Assembly (NCBI GenBank): GCA_945897765.1
Contig: CAMDGP010000018.1
Span: 1 to 17,356 of the forward strand
Source: Chitinophaga pinensis
Lineage (GTDB): Bacteria > Bacteroidota > Bacteroidia > Flavobacteriales_D > Crocinitomicaceae
DNA: 17,356 nucleotides
Reading direction: 5' to 3'
This document shows positions 15,397-17,356 of the stretch, piece after piece. Position numbers and translations under genes: made by a program. A model generated the notes under the pieces. The model did not search any database. It was given only the letters and a program-made list of their open reading frames with translations, and had not been told where the DNA came from. How positions within the stretch are numbered: position 1 is the stretch's first letter; every line of letters begins with the position of its first letter.

Positions 15397-15538
15397 GTTA
15401 AAAAGGCTTTAGAATATTCACATTTTTTAAGAATTGAGTGGTCTATTTAAAACCTTAAACACTTCTTTTTTAGAAAGAAATCAAATTAATTAAAATAAAA
15501 AAATATTCTTTTCGTTTTGTATTAAACGTATTTAGCCT

Positions 15539-15688
15539 ATGACAAAAAATTACTCTACGAATTCTTTATTGGCAAGCAAATCAGGCGAAAAAGTTTTAAA
15601 TTCCACTCTTCATTTTTTACTAAATTATAGTAAAGCAAATGAATCCGTGAAAATAGGAAAACAACGAATTTTGATTTGTAAAAATTAA
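15539..15688 (+). CDS. Small conserved-looking hypothetical protein (49 aa)
   Basis: An ATG-initiated frame encodes 49 residues beginning MTKNYSTNSLLASKSGEKVL, containing LHFLLNYSKA in the middle, and ending RILICKN. It is followed four bases later by the best-formed terminator in the region, which supports a real short transcript. The FLLNYSKA segment resembles a family of roughly 50-residue hypothetical proteins that I recall from flavobacterial genomes; this is from memory and unverified. No signal peptide or transmembrane helix is present. It stands alone in a 444-bp gap between the divergent fbaA and convergent pckA, and no consensus -7 box was found upstream. Function unknown. Confidence 0.6.
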   Translation: MTKNYSTNSLLASKSGEKVLNSTLHFLLNYSKANESVKIGKQRILICKN

Positions 15689-15692
15689 TTAG

Positions 15693-15717
15693 AAGCGCCG
15701 AAAGGCGTTTTTTTTTT
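15693..15717 (+). terminator. Terminator of the 49-aa gene
   Basis: GCGCC (15695-15699) pairs with GGCGT (15704-15708) around a GAAA tetraloop, extended by two A-T pairs and followed by a run of ten T (15708-15717). Confidence 0.88.
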
Positions 15718-15730
15718 CTCAAATCTCTTT

Positions 15731-15763
15731 AAAAAAAACAGAGGCTCCTTTAGAGAACCTCTG
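15731..15763 (-). terminator. Terminator of pckA
   Basis: CAGAGG (15739-15744) and CCTCTG (15758-15763) form a perfect outer stem with a shorter inner CTC/GAG stem. On the minus strand a run of eight T follows (15738-15731). It lies 31 nt after the pckA stop and tail-to-tail with the small gene's terminator. Confidence 0.85.
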
Positions 15764-15794
15764 AATTTTGATTGATTGATGAATGAAGTTCTAT

Positions 15795-17356
15795 TTATGC
15801 TAGAACTTTTGGTGCTGCAGCCATTATTTCAGGACTTGTTTCTGCAGCAAACTTTTCAAAATTGGCAACAAATTTTCCTGCTAAGTTATTAGCAGTTGCA
15901 TCAAATGCAGCTTTGTCTGCCCATGTATTTCTTGGATTTAATAATTCAGATGGAACACCTTCACAAGAAGTTGGAAATGCTAAATCAAAAACTGGAAGGT
16001 TTTCAAATTCAACATCATTCAATTTACCTGTTAAAGCAGCAGTAATCATTGCACGAGTGTAAGATAATTTCATTCTGCTTCCCACTCCGTAAGAGCCACC
16101 AGACCACCCAGTGTTGATTAACCAAACTTTAATGTCTGTTCCATGTAATTTATCACCTAATAATTTAGCATATTTTGCTGGGTGAAGAGGCAAAAAAGCC
16201 GCACCAAAACCAGCAGAAAAAGTGGTTGTTGGTTCAGTAATTCCAACTTCTGTACCAGCAACTTTCGCTGTATAACCAGACATAAAGTGATACATTGCTT
16301 GCTCTTTCGTCAAACGAGAAATTGGAGGCAAGACACCAAATGCGTCAGCTGTTAAAAAGAAAATATTTTTTGGAGCCCCACCAATTGAGGGAGCAGCGAT
16401 ATTATCAATAAAATCGATAGGATAAGAAACACGTGTGTTTTCAGTAATCGAACCATCTGTATAATCTGGCGTTGAAGATTCATTTTCGAAACCTATATTT
16501 TCTAATAAAGCTCCAAATTTAATAGCATCATAAATTTGTGGTTCTTTTTCTTTTGATAAATCAATTGTTTTTGCGTAACAACCACCTTCAAAATTGAAAA
16601 CAGTATCGTTGCTCCAACCGTGCTCATCGTCACCAATTAAGCGACGATTAGGATCAGAAGATAAAGTTGTTTTACCTGTCCCTGAAAGTCCGAAGAAAAT
16701 TGCTGTATCTCCTGCTTCGCCAATGTTAGCTGAACAGTGCATAGATAAAACATTTTTTTCGTGAGGTAAAATGAAATTTAACGCTGAAAAAACACCTTTT
16801 TTAATTTCACCTGTATAACCTGTTCCACCAATTAAAATCATTTTTTTAGTGAAATTCAAAATTGCAAAGTTGTGTTGACGTGTTCCGTCGATTGCAGGAT
16901 CTGCCTTAAAACTTGGCACACATACGATGTTCCATTCAGGAGTAAAATCTTCGATTTCAGAGTCCGTTGGACGTAAAAACATATTATAAGCAAACAAACT
17001 TGACCAAGGTAATTCTGTAACCACTCGCAAATTCATTCTAAATTCATCGTCAGCACAAGCATAAGCATCACGAACGTAAACATCTTTTTCTGTTAAGTAT
17101 GCTTTCATTCTATTGTAAAGTGCGTCAAATTGCTCAGGAGAAAAACCGATATTTACATTTCCCCACCAAACAGCATTCTCTGTTTTCTCATCTCTAACGA
17201 TAAATCTATCCTTAGGTGAGCGCCCAGTAAACTCTCCTGTTTCAATCGCTAAAGCACCTGTGTCAGTCAACATTCCATCACCTGTGATAATGCAATCTTC
17301 AATTAGTTCAGCTGGCGTTAAATTCCAAAATTGATTGCCTAAGTTCGTCAATCCTA
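15795..17356 (-). CDS. pckA: Phosphoenolpyruvate carboxykinase (ATP), 5' end cut by window
   Basis: This enzyme converts oxaloacetate and ATP to phosphoenolpyruvate, CO2 and ADP, the entry step of gluconeogenesis. Numbered from the first full codon after 17351, the visible part has FTGRSPKDRFIVRD (41-54), the kinase P-loop GLSGTGKTTLS (221-231), the metal-binding LIGDDEHGWS (238-247), FEGGCYAK and NTGWSGGSYGVGSRMK. About 518 residues are seen and the family is usually about 530-540. The frame stays open to the window edge: codon GGA precedes the TTG at 17351, giving GLTNLGNQFWNL, which fits the interior of the family N-terminus. The TTG is thus probably not the start, and roughly 10-20 residues lie outside the window. 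A terminator follows the stop. Confidence 0.96.
   Translation of the reverse strand, partial: GLTNLGNQFWNLTPAELIEDCIITGDGMLTDTGALAIETGEFTGRSPKDRFIVRDEKTENAVWWGNVNIGFSPEQFDALYNRMKAYLTEKDVYVRDAYACADDEFRMNLRVVTELPWSSLFAYNMFLRPTDSEIEDFTPEWNIVCVPSFKADPAIDGTRQHNFAILNFTKKMILIGGTGYTGEIKKGVFSALNFILPHEKNVLSMHCSANIGEAGDTAIFFGLSGTGKTTLSSDPNRRLIGDDEHGWSNDTVFNFEGGCYAKTIDLSKEKEPQIYDAIKFGALLENIGFENESSTPDYTDGSITENTRVSYPIDFIDNIAAPSIGGAPKNIFFLTADAFGVLPPISRLTKEQAMYHFMSGYTAKVAGTEVGITEPTTTFSAGFGAAFLPLHPAKYAKLLGDKLHGTDIKVWLINTGWSGGSYGVGSRMKLSYTRAMITAALTGKLNDVEFENLPVFDLAFPTSCEGVPSELLNPRNTWADKAAFDATANNLAGKFVANFEKFAAETSPEIMAAAPKVLA

Overview
The low G+C content, the repeated TAnnTTTG -7 promoter boxes with no Shine-Dalgarno sequences, the fused SecDF, the short-chain-type threonine dehydrogenase and the compact homogentisate dioxygenase all point to a member of the Bacteroidota, most likely Flavobacteriales. 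The genus cannot be fixed from the sequence. The window is mostly chromosomal core. I see no mobile element, CRISPR array, rRNA or defence system, and no convincing new multi-gene system.

Layout. 1-2.1 kb (minus strand): a Sua5-type tRNA threonylcarbamoyladenylate synthase and an NAD-dependent L-threonine 3-dehydrogenase. 2.3-4.8 kb (plus): homogentisate 1,2-dioxygenase followed by 4-hydroxyphenylpyruvate dioxygenase, two consecutive steps of tyrosine breakdown, ending in a clear terminator. 4.8-4.95 kb: a tRNA-His with its own promoter and terminator. 5.1-9.3 kb (plus): a tightly packed run of a GT2 glycosyltransferase, a HAD-IIIA phosphatase, a MORN-repeat protein read as two overlapping frames, a lipoprotein of unknown function and a GT4 glycosyltransferase. 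This run looks like a small accessory or envelope cluster. 9.4-12.4 kb: secDF with a strong terminator. 12.45-13.4 kb: a secreted esterase-like alpha/beta hydrolase. 13.4-15.4 kb (minus): fbaA-accD, probably one operon. 15.5-15.7 kb (plus): a 49-codon small gene with its own terminator. 15.8 kb to the window edge (minus): ATP-dependent PEP carboxykinase, cut at its 5' end by the window.

How the genes fit together. Threonine and tyrosine catabolism sit on either side of a shared 0.22-kb divergent intergenic region. fbaA, accD and pckA are central-carbon and fatty-acid genes. SecDF supports Sec export, which the lipoprotein, the first MORN frame and the esterase would use. The observations most worth checking are: the MORN gene apparently split by one missing base, the tRNA-His with three non-pairing positions, two genes whose -7 box lies exactly six bases before the ATG (a leaderless geometry), and the HAD protein with an altered loop after its second motif.
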